This document shows, in pieces, positions 1 through 7,469 of a stretch of DNA of 58,189 nucleotides. Each line of letters opens with the position of its first letter. The first letter of the stretch is position 1. The notes under the pieces were generated by a model, which worked only from the letters and a program-made list of their open reading frames with translations, did not search any database and had not been told where the DNA came from. This stretch comes from Psychroflexus maritimus (GTDB lineage Bacteria; Bacteroidota; Bacteroidia; Flavobacteriales; Flavobacteriaceae): the NCBI RefSeq assembly GCF_011089875.1, contig NZ_JAANAS010000072.1:1-58189 (forward strand), read 5' to 3'. Made by a program: the position numbers and the translations under genes.

Positions 1-3
1 CTC

Positions 4-30
4 CCTTCGACTGCTGCGCGCTCAGGGTAA
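4..30. repeat. Possible dispersed intergenic repeat fragment
   Basis: The string CTTCGACTGC..GCGCTCAGGGT at the left edge resembles short G+C-richer repeats that I recall between genes in flavobacterial genomes (TTCGACT..GCTCAG). A related string, ACCCTTTCAGGACTTCCCTG followed by TGCTCAGCATGAC, lies near 6206-6238. Its composition stands out against the AT-rich surroundings. The window edge truncates the context, so this is a weak call. Confidence 0.3.
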
Positions 31-51
31 ACTTCTCGCCCAATTACCTTC

Positions 52-94
52 AAAACAAAAAACCCAACTACTTAAAAATCAAGTAATTGGGTTT
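52..94 (-). terminator. Rho-independent terminator after tRNA(CAU)
   Basis: On the minus strand a 14-bp stem (81-94 pairing with 60-73, one G.U pair) closes a 7-nt loop and is followed by a T-rich tract (52-60). It begins 7 nt past the tRNA 3' end, as expected for a single-tRNA transcript. Confidence 0.8.
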
Positions 95-101
95 CGATTT
101 G

Positions 102-175
102 TGGTCCCACCTGGGCTCGAACCAGGGACTTTCTGATTATGAGTCAGATACTCTAACCAACTGAGTTATAGGACC
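102..175 (-). tRNA. tRNA with CAU anticodon (Ile2 or elongator Met)
   Basis: This is a 74-nt cloverleaf on the minus strand. The 7-bp acceptor stem GGTCCTA/TGGGACC, D arm, anticodon stem, T arm with TTCGAGC loop and discriminator A are all visible. The anticodon CAT is at 141-139. CCA is not encoded. CAU can belong to elongator Met or to Ile2, where TilS converts C34 to lysidine. C4-G69 and C5-G68 in the acceptor stem match the Ile2 pattern known from E. coli, so Ile2 is slightly favoured; it is not the initiator, because the first pair G1-C72 is intact. Confidence 0.93.
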
Positions 176-267
176 AGTGTGTTTCAACACTTCGGACGGC
201 AAAAATAGAGATTACTTCCCTTTTCACCAAATGAAAAGCAAAATATTCAAAAAATAAAAAATATTTC

Positions 268-308
268 AACTAAAAAATTAGTTTAAACTAAAAATTTAGT
301 TATATTTG
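268..308 (+). promoter_or_regulatory. Promoter with two tandem palindromic operators for the BlaI-like operon
   Basis: AACTAAAAAATTAGTT (268-283) and AACTAAAAATTTAGTT (286-301) are 16-bp dyads whose centres are 18 bp apart. The second overlaps the -7 box TATATTTG (301-308). The start codon follows at 329. BlaI/MecI repressors bind as dimers to such inverted half-sites, so autorepression of this operon is the natural reading. The palindromes are directly seen; repressor binding is inferred. Confidence 0.75.
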
Positions 309-328
309 CCTCTGTAAATAAGAAAACT

Positions 329-694
329 ATGAAAGAATTAACCAAAGCAGAAGAAGAAGTAATGCAGTATTTATGGCAACTTGATGAAGCTAAAGTTGCT
401 GAAATTATTGAACAAATGCCTAAACCTAAACCTGCCTATAACACGGTTTCTACTATTATTCGGATTTTAGAACAAAAGAAATTTGTGGATTATAAAAAAC
501 AAGGGCGTGGACATATTTACTTTCCACTAGTAAGTAAGGATGAATATTCTAAAGCCAGTATGAATAATCTTTTAAATAATTATTTTGATGGTAACCTAAA
601 ATCGATGTTTTCATTTTTTACCAAGAAAAATGATATCAATATAAGCGACTTAGAACAAATTTTGAAAGAACTTAAAAAAGATCAAAATGAATAA
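329..694 (+). CDS. BlaI/MecI/CopY-family transcriptional repressor
   Basis: A winged-helix DNA-binding protein of 121 residues, the usual family length. The N-terminal region (about 1-80) carries the family's start LTKAEEEVMQYLW and the recognition-helix segment PAYNTVSTIIRILEQK; the C-terminal part would form the dimerisation helices. In this family the repressor is cleaved or released when a partner M56 membrane peptidase senses a signal. That partner starts inside the last codons of this gene (8-bp overlap), so the two are translationally coupled. Two palindromes upstream are its likely operators. The signal is unknown and there is no beta-lactamase gene beside it, so an antibiotic role should not be assumed. 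Confidence 0.9.
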   Translation: MKELTKAEEEVMQYLWQLDEAKVAEIIEQMPKPKPAYNTVSTIIRILEQKKFVDYKKQGRGHIYFPLVSKDEYSKASMNNLLNNYFDGNLKSMFSFFTKKNDINISDLEQILKELKKDQNE

Positions 695-2225
695 CATCTT
701 CACCTACTTAGTTTTGGTTTTCGCATTTCAAGGGGTATTGCTGCTTAGCTATAGGCTTATACATTTGCCGGTTAAAGCAAATCTTAATCGCATGATTCTG
801 TTAAGTACAACTATACTTTCTTTGTTGCTTCCGCTTCTTGTAATGCAACTTCAATGGAATCCTTTAGAAATTGCCAAAGAATCATCAACTTCAATAAATG
901 AGCCTAAGATTCAACTTGAGGAAATTGAATTATTTATGAATACTGAAATAGCTTCTCTTCCAACAAAATCTCCTGTTTTTTCATGGAACACAAGTAATCT
1001 TAGCATTTTACTGTATTTAACGGGGGTAAGTTTTTCCTTTTTCTTATTCATTAGAAAGTTGAAAACTGTCCTAAAAATCAAAAAGCAATCAACCCAGAAG
1101 TGGATTGGAAACCAGGTGTACTTTGAACTAAAAAACACCCATGATGCTTTCAACTTTTTTAATTGGATTTTTATGGGCAACAAACTTACTCCTCAGGAAA
1201 AAGAACTCATCTATATTCACGAAAAAGAACATCGGAATTTAAAACATAGTTTTGATTTACTCTTGCTTGAAATCTTAAAAATAATATTTTGGTTCAATCC
1301 GCTTTTCATTTGGTTACAGAGAGAGCTTAAAGCAGTACACGAGATTCAAGCCGATAAAAAAATTGAAAATCAATCTACTCAGGCCTACGCCCTACTTTTA
1401 CTTCAAAAAACAATGCATTGCCAATCAATTACATTTATAAATACCTTTAATAAACCACTCATAAAAACTAGAATTATGTTACTAAAAAACACCCAACAAA
1501 AAAGAAATGGATTTCATTATTTAGCTTTAATTCCGCTACTTCTACTCCTGATTTCTGGAGGTAGTTTTGCGCTCAACAAAAGTACTATTGAAACAGAAAA
1601 CAAGGAAGAAATCTACCTTAACCAACTTGAAGTATGGAATGAAACGGGTAAGGAAGTGCAACTAACTCAATTTGCACAAAAAGTGAATCAGTTTAAGAAT
1701 CATCAATTAAGCGAAGAAGAATTTAAAATGCGAAAAGCATGGTTGAAATTTCAATCTAATAAATCAGATCAATTCGAAATGAACATTAGCCTAAATAAGT
1801 TAAAATATGCTGATTATTTATCGTTCAAAGCTTCTAATGATACGATTTCTTTTGCTAATGTTGAGGAAGTACCTGTATTTCCAGGTTGTGAAAACTTTTC
1901 ATCACAAGATGAACTAAAAGCTTGCATGCAACAAAAGATTACAGAACACGTAAGGAATGAGTTCAACACTAAATCAGTAAAAGCTTACTCTCAAGTAGGT
2001 AATAATCGAATTTATGTTTCTTTCATCGTTAATACTGAAGGAAAGGTAGTTGATATTAAAGCCCGGTCTGAAAAGCCAGAACTCACCGAAGAAGGTAAGC
2101 GTGTAATAAGCAAATTACCAAATATGCAACCTGCTAAGCATAAAGACAAAGCGGTTAGTATATCGTATAATTTACCTATTGTTTATCAAATTCCAGACAA
2201 AAAGAAAAAAGGAATAGAAAAATAA
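687..2225 (+). CDS. M56-family (BlaR1-like) membrane metallopeptidase with TonB-like C-terminal domain
   Basis: A predicted sensor protease of 512 residues. Hydrophobic segments lie near 4-25, 35-55 and 104-124. The zinc motif HEKEH is at 178-182, followed by a hydrophobic helix and the downstream HEIQAD segment near 218-223. Another membrane segment lies near 278-297, then a periplasmic region with a TonB C-terminal-like domain (about 395-505) starting with a VPVFPGCENF box. In BlaR1/MecR1 proteins the cytoplasmic zinc protease acts on the cognate BlaI repressor; here the penicillin-binding sensor domain is replaced by the TonB-like domain, an architecture I recall as common in Bacteroidota. 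It overlaps the repressor gene by 8 bp. The ligand is unknown. Confidence 0.88.
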   Translation: MNNIFTYLVLVFAFQGVLLLSYRLIHLPVKANLNRMILLSTTILSLLLPLLVMQLQWNPLEIAKESSTSINEPKIQLEEIELFMNTEIASLPTKSPVFSWNTSNLSILLYLTGVSFSFFLFIRKLKTVLKIKKQSTQKWIGNQVYFELKNTHDAFNFFNWIFMGNKLTPQEKELIYIHEKEHRNLKHSFDLLLLEILKIIFWFNPLFIWLQRELKAVHEIQADKKIENQSTQAYALLLLQKTMHCQSITFINTFNKPLIKTRIMLLKNTQQKRNGFHYLALIPLLLLLISGGSFALNKSTIETENKEEIYLNQLEVWNETGKEVQLTQFAQKVNQFKNHQLSEEEFKMRKAWLKFQSNKSDQFEMNISLNKLKYADYLSFKASNDTISFANVEEVPVFPGCENFSSQDELKACMQQKITEHVRNEFNTKSVKAYSQVGNNRIYVSFIVNTEGKVVDIKARSEKPELTEEGKRVISKLPNMQPAKHKDKAVSISYNLPIVYQIPDKKKKGIEK

Positions 2226-2237
2226 GCCATCGTTTAT

Positions 2238-2723
2238 ATGAAAAACTCATCTTTTTTCCTTTTGATATTTCATCTTAGCTTTGGTTTGTCTGCACAAAAA
2301 GCAAGTTTGGTAAATGAAAAATTTGATCAATATCCTGAAATTGTTGATTGCAAAAACCACTCTTCATACCAGGAAGCAAAAGAATGTATTTCATTAAAAA
2401 TTAATCAGCATGTACAAAAAAATATAAGCTATAATAGCTTAAACAAAATTGTTAATGCTTCTTTTAAAAACATCTTACCTGAAGACGAATGGCAGGAATT
2501 AAAGGGTACAGGAATGGCGCTGGATTTTAAGGTTAGTGTAATCTTAAGCTACGACAAAAAATGGCGGGTAAAAAACATTGAAACACAATTCCCTAAAACC
2601 GAAACTTACCTAGAAGCTTTTTTTGAAAGCTTACCTGCAATAAAGAAAGCAGGTGTTTATGATGGAAAATTGATCAATCTGGTTTATCATGTGCCTTTTA
2701 AAGTATTTGTAGTTTTTTATTAA
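2238..2723 (+). CDS. Secreted TonB-C-like protein, third gene of the BlaI/M56 operon
   Basis: 161 residues with an N-terminal signal peptide (hydrophobic 5-18, then SAQ). The mature part resembles the C-terminal domain of the preceding M56 protein: a proline-cysteine stretch (YPEIVDCKNHSS against FPGCENFSSQ), then an EAKECISLKINQHV segment matching ELKACMQQKITEHV, and a final beta-rich part ending in YHVPFKVFV against YNLPIVYQI. It lies 12 bp after the peptidase gene, hence the same operon. It looks like a free periplasmic copy of the sensor domain. No function is established; competition with or stabilisation of the sensor is only a guess. Confidence 0.7.
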   Translation: MKNSSFFLLIFHLSFGLSAQKASLVNEKFDQYPEIVDCKNHSSYQEAKECISLKINQHVQKNISYNSLNKIVNASFKNILPEDEWQELKGTGMALDFKVSVILSYDKKWRVKNIETQFPKTETYLEAFFESLPAIKKAGVYDGKLINLVYHVPFKVFVVFY

Positions 2724-2778
2724 AAAAGCTGGTGTTGAATAATAAAATACTAAGCTTTTGAAAACTAATCTTTTTCTT

Positions 2779-2786
2779 TACTTTTG
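2779..2786 (+). promoter_or_regulatory. -7 box TACTTTTG of tspO
   Basis: Matches TAnnTTTG and lies 16 nt before the tspO start codon at 2803. No operator-like dyad is visible. Confidence 0.55.
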
Positions 2787-2802
2787 AACACAAATTTAAA
2801 TA

Positions 2803-3279
2803 ATGAAACGCAACACCGGAATTAAAATTGGCATCAGCTTATTATTGTGTTTTGTGGTTGCTGGCATAGGGGGTTATGCCACACAAATTAGTGTGGGCAA
2901 TTGGTATGTTGAATTGAATAAACCAAGTTTTAATCCTCCTAATTGGGTGTTTGGCCCAGCTTGGACACTACTCTACATCTTAATGGGCATTGCTGCTGGC
3001 TTAGTTTGGAAAGCTGGACTCAAGCAGGCAAAGGTTAAAAAAGCACTGGGCATTTACTTATTCCAGCTGATGCTAAATTTAAGTTGGTCTGTAGTCTTTT
3101 TTGGAAACCAAGAAATTTTTGGCGCGTTAATGATTATATTGGGCTTACTTTTTATGATTATAATGACAATAATTTCATTTTTAAAAGTAAACCGAATTGC
3201 AGCCTATTTGTTATTCCCCTACCTTTTTTGGGTACTCTTTGCTAGCCTTTTAAATTTTGAAATCTGGCAATTGAATTAA
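2803..3279 (+). CDS. tspO: TspO/MBR family tryptophan-rich sensory protein
   Basis: 158 residues with five predicted membrane helices, as for TspO/mitochondrial benzodiazepine-receptor proteins. The signature after the first helix, NKPSFNPPNWVFGPAW at about 39-54, is clear, and a tryptophan-rich helix near 90-100 (NLSWSVVFFG) fits the porphyrin-binding pocket. Family members bind porphyrins such as protoporphyrin IX and are tied to tetrapyrrole or stress regulation. It is monocistronic with its own -7 box; haem genes lie elsewhere in the window, not adjacent. The family assignment is secure, the role here is not. Confidence 0.92.
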   Translation: MKRNTGIKIGISLLLCFVVAGIGGYATQISVGNWYVELNKPSFNPPNWVFGPAWTLLYILMGIAAGLVWKAGLKQAKVKKALGIYLFQLMLNLSWSVVFFGNQEIFGALMIILGLLFMIIMTIISFLKVNRIAAYLLFPYLFWVLFASLLNFEIWQLN

Positions 3280-3285
3280 CTATTT

Positions 3286-3451
3286 ATACCAATTTGACTA
3301 TTAAATGTCGTTAAGAGAGTGAAATTGCTTTTTTCATATATAACGCTGTGAATAATTTGCATCCCGTACGTACGGGACGGAAATTGTGAACAAGGAAGTA
3401 TATGGAAAAATGAATGAGCTAAATAGCGTCATTTGATGGTTAAATTGGTAT
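3286..3451. repeat. Terminal-inverted-repeat element, copy 1
   Basis: The ends are perfect 10-bp inverted repeats, ATACCAATTT (3286-3295) and AAATTGGTAT (3442-3451). The match continues inward imperfectly to about 21 bp. A 16-bp perfect palindrome, TCCCGTACGTACGGGA, sits inside at 3362-3377. There is no coding capacity. The element ends exactly at the stop codon of the next, convergent gene. Related copies are seen at 26172-26274 and, decayed, at 9301-9378. This looks like a non-autonomous mobile or interspersed hairpin element. Confidence 0.65.
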
Positions 3452-4708
3452 TCAACTTGCTGCTATACCTTGAGCTACAACAAAACCGCCTGTCCACGCA
3501 TTTTGAAAATTAAAGCCTCCAGTTACTGCATCTATATTTAGCATTTCACCAAGCATATAAAGGTTTTTATAGTTTTTTACTGAAAAATCTTTAAAATCAA
3601 TTTGCTTTAAATCAACGCCCCCAGCAGTTACAAACTCTTCTTTAAATGTACTTTTACCATTAATTTCATACGCGGTATTGGTGAGTTGAGCAGCAAATTT
3701 TCTCAATTGCTTATGGGTTAAGTCTTGCGCTTTCGTAGATTCATCTATACCCAATTCTTCCAATAGAAATTTCCATAAACGCTTGGGCAAGTCAAAAGTA
3801 TATAAATTTCCTATTTGCTTTTGTTTTTCAGTATTTTTCAACTGAATCAAGGCTTCAAAAACTTCCTCTTCATTTTTAGATTTTGTCCAGTTAACATGTA
3901 AATCAAATTGATAATTGAGTTTAAAAAGTGTTCTTGCACCCCACGCAGATAGCTTCAATATACAGGGACCTGACATCCCCCAGTGAGTAATTAACAAAGG
4001 ACCTTCAGAGGTTAATTGTTTTAATTCTGAAGCATTTACATTTTTATTGTTAGCCGTTACTTTTACACTTGCTTCTGTGCTAATTCCCGCCAATTGCTTA
4101 ATCCTTGATGCATCTTTAAAATCGAAAGTAAATAATGAAGGTACGGGAGAAACAACCTCAATTCCTTTGGTAGATAAAAACTTCCATACCTTAGGACTGC
4201 TTCCTGTAGCTAAAATTAAATGTTTGGCAAGAAGCCTATCATCGGTGGTCATTATATTCCAAAGCTGCGTAGCTTCATCAAAGTTGAAATCGGTGAAGGC
4301 GGTAGAAGTAAGAATTTCAATTTGGTGTTTTTTACATAAATGGAGAAAGCAATCAATAATTGTTTGCGATTGATCAGATACTGGAAATACCCTTCCGTCA
4401 TTTTCAATTTTGGTAGCAATCTCATTTTCTTCTAACCAAGCCATCATGTCGCCAGTCATAAATTGATGAAAAGGACCTAAAAGTTCTTTGTTTCCCCTGG
4501 GGTAATTTTGAGCTAAAGACTTCGGTTCAAAAACCGCATGGGTTACATTACAGCGCCCACCTCCAGAAATTTTAACTTTTTGAAGTACATGTTGAGTTTT
4601 TTCTAAAATCAAAATCTTAGCATTGGGCTGCTGTTCTGCTAACTGAATAGCTGCAAAAAAACCAGCTGCTCCTCCTCCAACAAAAACCGCATCGTATGTA
4701 TTTTTCAA
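3452..4708 (-). CDS. NAD(P)/FAD-dependent oxidoreductase, BaiN/HI0933 family
   Basis: 418 residues, the usual length. The N-terminal Rossmann motif VGGGAAG (about 10-16) binds FAD, followed by the family signature VKISGGGRCNVTH (about 45-57) and the C-terminal TGGFNFQNAWTGGFVVAQG. The family is often annotated aminoacetone oxidase-like or BaiN; its substrate is uncertain in most bacteria. The start is TTG: no in-frame ATG precedes the Rossmann fold, and a -7 box TACTTTTG (minus strand, 4732-4725) sits 16 nt upstream. The gene is monocistronic. Its stop codon abuts repeat element copy 1, so its transcript would read straight into that hairpin. Confidence 0.88.
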   Translation of the reverse strand: MKNTYDAVFVGGGAAGFFAAIQLAEQQPNAKILILEKTQHVLQKVKISGGGRCNVTHAVFEPKSLAQNYPRGNKELLGPFHQFMTGDMMAWLEENEIATKIENDGRVFPVSDQSQTIIDCFLHLCKKHQIEILTSTAFTDFNFDEATQLWNIMTTDDRLLAKHLILATGSSPKVWKFLSTKGIEVVSPVPSLFTFDFKDASRIKQLAGISTEASVKVTANNKNVNASELKQLTSEGPLLITHWGMSGPCILKLSAWGARTLFKLNYQFDLHVNWTKSKNEEEVFEALIQLKNTEKQKQIGNLYTFDLPKRLWKFLLEELGIDESTKAQDLTHKQLRKFAAQLTNTAYEINGKSTFKEEFVTAGGVDLKQIDFKDFSVKNYKNLYMLGEMLNIDAVTGGFNFQNAWTGGFVVAQGIAAS

Positions 4709-4724
4709 ACCTTCTATTTTAATG

Positions 4725-4732
4725 CAAAAGTA
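4725..4732 (-). promoter_or_regulatory. -7 box TACTTTTG for the BaiN-family gene
   Basis: The minus-strand TAnnTTTG match lies 16 nt before the TTG start at 4708 and supports that unusual start codon. Confidence 0.5.
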
Positions 4733-4789
4733 AGTGAGTTTATTGAAAATACTTTACGAAACCTAAAAAAAGCACAGAAATAAAAAAAC

Positions 4790-5995
4790 ATGCCAAAAAA
4801 ACTAGTCCCTCAAGAATTACTTTTTATTTTTGGGCTTTCAAATTTAGTTTTCAGCAAACAACAAAACGCCTTGAGTAAATACACAAAAGTATTCATTTCA
4901 TTAGGAAGTAATTTAGGAGATCGATGGCATCATCTTCAGGAAGCAATTGATCAAATTTATCAAAAAATTGGTCTGATAACTCAGGTGTCTCAAGTCTATG
5001 AAACACCAGCTTGGGGCTTTGAAGGAAGTCCTTTTTTAAATGCATGTATTGAAATTGAAACGATTTTTTCTGCTGAAAGATGCCTGAAAGAACTACTTGA
5101 AATTGAGCTTGAATTAGGGAGAACAAGATTGCCCAATGGCGAGTACTCCAACCGAAGTATTGATTTAGACATTTTATTTTATGGGCATGAAAGCCACCAA
5201 AGCCAATCATTAATTGTACCTCATCCTAAACTAACCGAGCGTGATTTTGTTTTAGCTCCGCTGAAAGATATTGCACCAAAGTTTAGCCATCCTAAATTAG
5301 GGAATCGAATAATAGAATACTTTAATAAGTTTACTTCTCCATCTATTAAAATAGTAGATGACCTAAAATTAAAAATCCCTCAACTGCCTATTATTCAATA
5401 CCAATACTTAGCTATTGAAGGGAATATTGGGGCTGGAAAAACCAGTTTAGCGAGTTGTATTGCGCATGATTACAATGCCAAATTTATTCCCGAACGCTTT
5501 AAAGATAATCCCTTTTTACCCAAGTTTTACAAAGATCAAAGTCGTTATGCCTTTCCGCTAGAAATGTCTTTTTTAGCCGACAGACACCAACAACTCTTAG
5601 ATGATATTTCGCAATTTGAATTATTTTCTGAATTTGCTGTTGCCGACTACGACTTCTACAAGTCCTTAATTTTTGCACAAGTTACTTTAGGTGAAGATGA
5701 ATACCGATTGTACAAGAAGGTTTTTGATATCATGTACAAAGAATTACCTAAACCTGATGCCTACATTTACCTCTACCAAAACACCGAACGATTGCTGAGT
5801 AATATCAAAAAACGCGGTCGTGGTTACGAACAAGAAATTCAACCTGAATACCTTGAAAACCTCAACAAAGGCTATTTAAATTTCATTAAAAATCAGCAGT
5901 TTTTAAAGGTGAAAATTATAGATATTTCTGAATTAGACTTTGTTGAAAACCGTAAAGACTACCTCCATCTACTTGAAGAAATAGCTGGCTTCTAG
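4790..5995 (+). CDS. folK: Bifunctional FolK (HPPK) / deoxynucleoside kinase fusion
   Basis: Two enzymes in one chain. Residues about 33-165 are 6-hydroxymethyl-7,8-dihydropterin pyrophosphokinase (FISLGSNLGDR at the start, RSIDLDILFYG carrying the metal aspartates), a folate-pathway step. Residues about 205-400 are a deoxynucleoside kinase with P-loop GNIGAGKTS (about 210-218) and an RxRxxE-like lid segment (KKRGRGYEQEI). I recall this fusion from Bacteroidota. The N-terminus is uncertain: TATTTTTG, a -7 box match, lies inside the apparent reading frame at 4825-4832, and the HPPK fold begins only at about residue 33, so initiation at TTG 4871 (LSKYTKVFISLGSN) is a serious alternative to ATG 4790. 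Confidence 0.92.
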   Translation: MPKKLVPQELLFIFGLSNLVFSKQQNALSKYTKVFISLGSNLGDRWHHLQEAIDQIYQKIGLITQVSQVYETPAWGFEGSPFLNACIEIETIFSAERCLKELLEIELELGRTRLPNGEYSNRSIDLDILFYGHESHQSQSLIVPHPKLTERDFVLAPLKDIAPKFSHPKLGNRIIEYFNKFTSPSIKIVDDLKLKIPQLPIIQYQYLAIEGNIGAGKTSLASCIAHDYNAKFIPERFKDNPFLPKFYKDQSRYAFPLEMSFLADRHQQLLDDISQFELFSEFAVADYDFYKSLIFAQVTLGEDEYRLYKKVFDIMYKELPKPDAYIYLYQNTERLLSNIKKRGRGYEQEIQPEYLENLNKGYLNFIKNQQFLKVKIIDISELDFVENRKDYLHLLEEIAGF

Positions 5996-6126
5996 CAAAT
6001 TATAAATTCTGAATTATAAATTTTAATTTGACCCTGTACGTTTTTTAAAGCTTTGCGGCTGTGAGACTGAGTGTAAAAAGTTTAGAGCGAAAGGGGCTAT
6101 AAAAAACTTAGGCCTTTTAATATAAA

Positions 6127-6150
6127 CCTGTTACCGAAAATGATAACAGG
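6127..6150 (-). terminator. Possible terminator hairpin after the thiolase operon
   Basis: CCTGTTA (6127-6133) pairs with TAACAGG (6144-6150). Downstream on the minus strand is only a weak T-rich tract. The rest of the 5996-6249 spacer holds a repeat-like GC-richer string (6206-6238) and no open frame I would support. Confidence 0.4.
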
Positions 6151-6205
6151 CCATTCAATTCTATGAATACTTTTTAAATTCCTTCTATCACCATCACTAA
6201 TCGTT

Positions 6206-6238
6206 ACCCTTTCAGGACTTCCCTGTGCTCAGCATGAC
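6206..6238. repeat. Possible dispersed repeat fragment (CTGTGCTCAGCATGAC)
   Basis: A GC-richer string ending in GTGCTCAGCATGAC, similar in flavour to the one at the left window edge. I recall similar TTCGACT..CTCAGCATGAC strings between flavobacterial genes. A genome-wide copy count would settle it. Confidence 0.3.
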
Positions 6239-6249
6239 TAAAAACTAGA

Positions 6250-7452
6250 TTAAACACGTTCAATAACGGCAGCGTATCCTTGGCCAACGCCGATGCAAAG
6301 TGTAACTAAGGCGTATTTTTTTTGGGTGAGTTGTAATTCTAATGCAGCGGAATAAGCAATTCTTGCACCAGTAACTCCAAGTGGATGACCCATAGCAATA
6401 GCGCCTCCATTAGGGTTAATTCTTGGGTCATCGTCTTTTAGTCCCCAAGCTCTTATACAGGCTAAAGATTGTGCGGCAAATGCTTCATTTAGCTCGATTA
6501 TATCCATATCGTTCATGGTCAATCCTGCTTTAGCTAAGGCTTTATTCGAAGCTTCAACAGGGCCAATACCCATAATTCGTGGTTCTACACCTACTACCGC
6601 AGAACTAATGATTTTAGCCATAGGCTTTAGCCCATAATCTTTAACTGCCTTTTCTGAAGCAATTAAAGTAGCGGCAGCACCATCGTTTAAGCCTGAAGAA
6701 TTTCCCGCAGTAACACTCCCTTCTTTTTTGAATGCAGGTCTTAGTTTAGCTAAAATTTCTAATTGAGTGTTTGGTTTTACAAATTCATCTTTAGAAAAAA
6801 TGATAGGGTCTTTTTTTCGCTGTGGAATACTAACGGAAATAATTTCTTTAGCAAGCCTCCCATTTTCTTGTGCTTTGGTTGCTTTCATTTGTGAGTGATA
6901 GGCAAAAGCATCCTGATCTTCTCTTGAAATATTGTGAATTTCAACTAAATTTTCAGCTGTTCTTCCCATTCCATCAGTACCATACATTTCATGCATTTTT
7001 GGATTGACAAATCGCCATCCAAAGCTTGTATCGTACATTTTAGCATCATTTCCATAAGCTGATGATGGCTTGGCTATGGCGTAAGGTCCGCGCGTCATGT
7101 GCTCAACCCCACCCGCAATAAACAAATCGCCATCTCCAGCTTTAATGGCTCTATTGGCGTGAATAATGGCCGAAAGCCCACTTGCACAAAGTCGGTTTAC
7201 GGTTTCTCCAGGAACACTATGTGGCAAACCCGCCAATAATGAGGCCATTCTTGCTACGTTTCTATTGTCTTCGCCTGCCTGATTAGCACAACCCATGATA
7301 ACATCATCATAAGCATCTTTTGGTATCACTGGGTTTTTATTGGCCAACTCCTGAATTACTAAAGCGCCTAAATCATCAGCTCTTACGGGTGATAAAGTTC
7401 CTTTGTAATTTCCAATTGGTGTTCTAATTCCGTCTATTATATATGCATCCAT
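6250..7452 (-). CDS. Acetyl-CoA C-acyltransferase, 3-oxoadipyl-CoA thiolase-like (PaaJ/PcaF type)
   Basis: A 400-residue thiolase. The catalytic triad is visible: nucleophile Cys89 (NRLCASG), His356 (GHPLG) and Cys386 (CIGVGQG). The middle signature, a DTSFGWRF segment followed by NPKM and then GRTAENL, and the AGEDNRNVARMASLLAGLP block are more like PaaJ/PcaF 3-oxoadipyl-CoA thiolases than like AtoB or FadA. The reaction would be cleavage of 3-oxoadipyl-CoA (or a related 3-oxoacyl-CoA) to two CoA esters in aromatic catabolism. It is the last gene of a run gldB-gldC-orf-thiolase, 17 bp after the preceding stop. A PaaZ-like gene in the same window supports the aromatic reading, but general beta-oxidation remains possible. 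Confidence 0.88.
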   Translation of the reverse strand: MDAYIIDGIRTPIGNYKGTLSPVRADDLGALVIQELANKNPVIPKDAYDDVIMGCANQAGEDNRNVARMASLLAGLPHSVPGETVNRLCASGLSAIIHANRAIKAGDGDLFIAGGVEHMTRGPYAIAKPSSAYGNDAKMYDTSFGWRFVNPKMHEMYGTDGMGRTAENLVEIHNISREDQDAFAYHSQMKATKAQENGRLAKEIISVSIPQRKKDPIIFSKDEFVKPNTQLEILAKLRPAFKKEGSVTAGNSSGLNDGAAATLIASEKAVKDYGLKPMAKIISSAVVGVEPRIMGIGPVEASNKALAKAGLTMNDMDIIELNEAFAAQSLACIRAWGLKDDDPRINPNGGAIAMGHPLGVTGARIAYSAALELQLTQKKYALVTLCIGVGQGYAAVIERV

Positions 7453-7469
7453 TTTCTATAGTATTATAT

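Noticed and set aside
329-2225. Beta-lactam resistance cassette (blaI-blaR1)
   Set aside because: No penicillin-binding sensor domain and no beta-lactamase gene adjacent; the serine hydrolase at 17.0 kb is unlinked and NylB-like.
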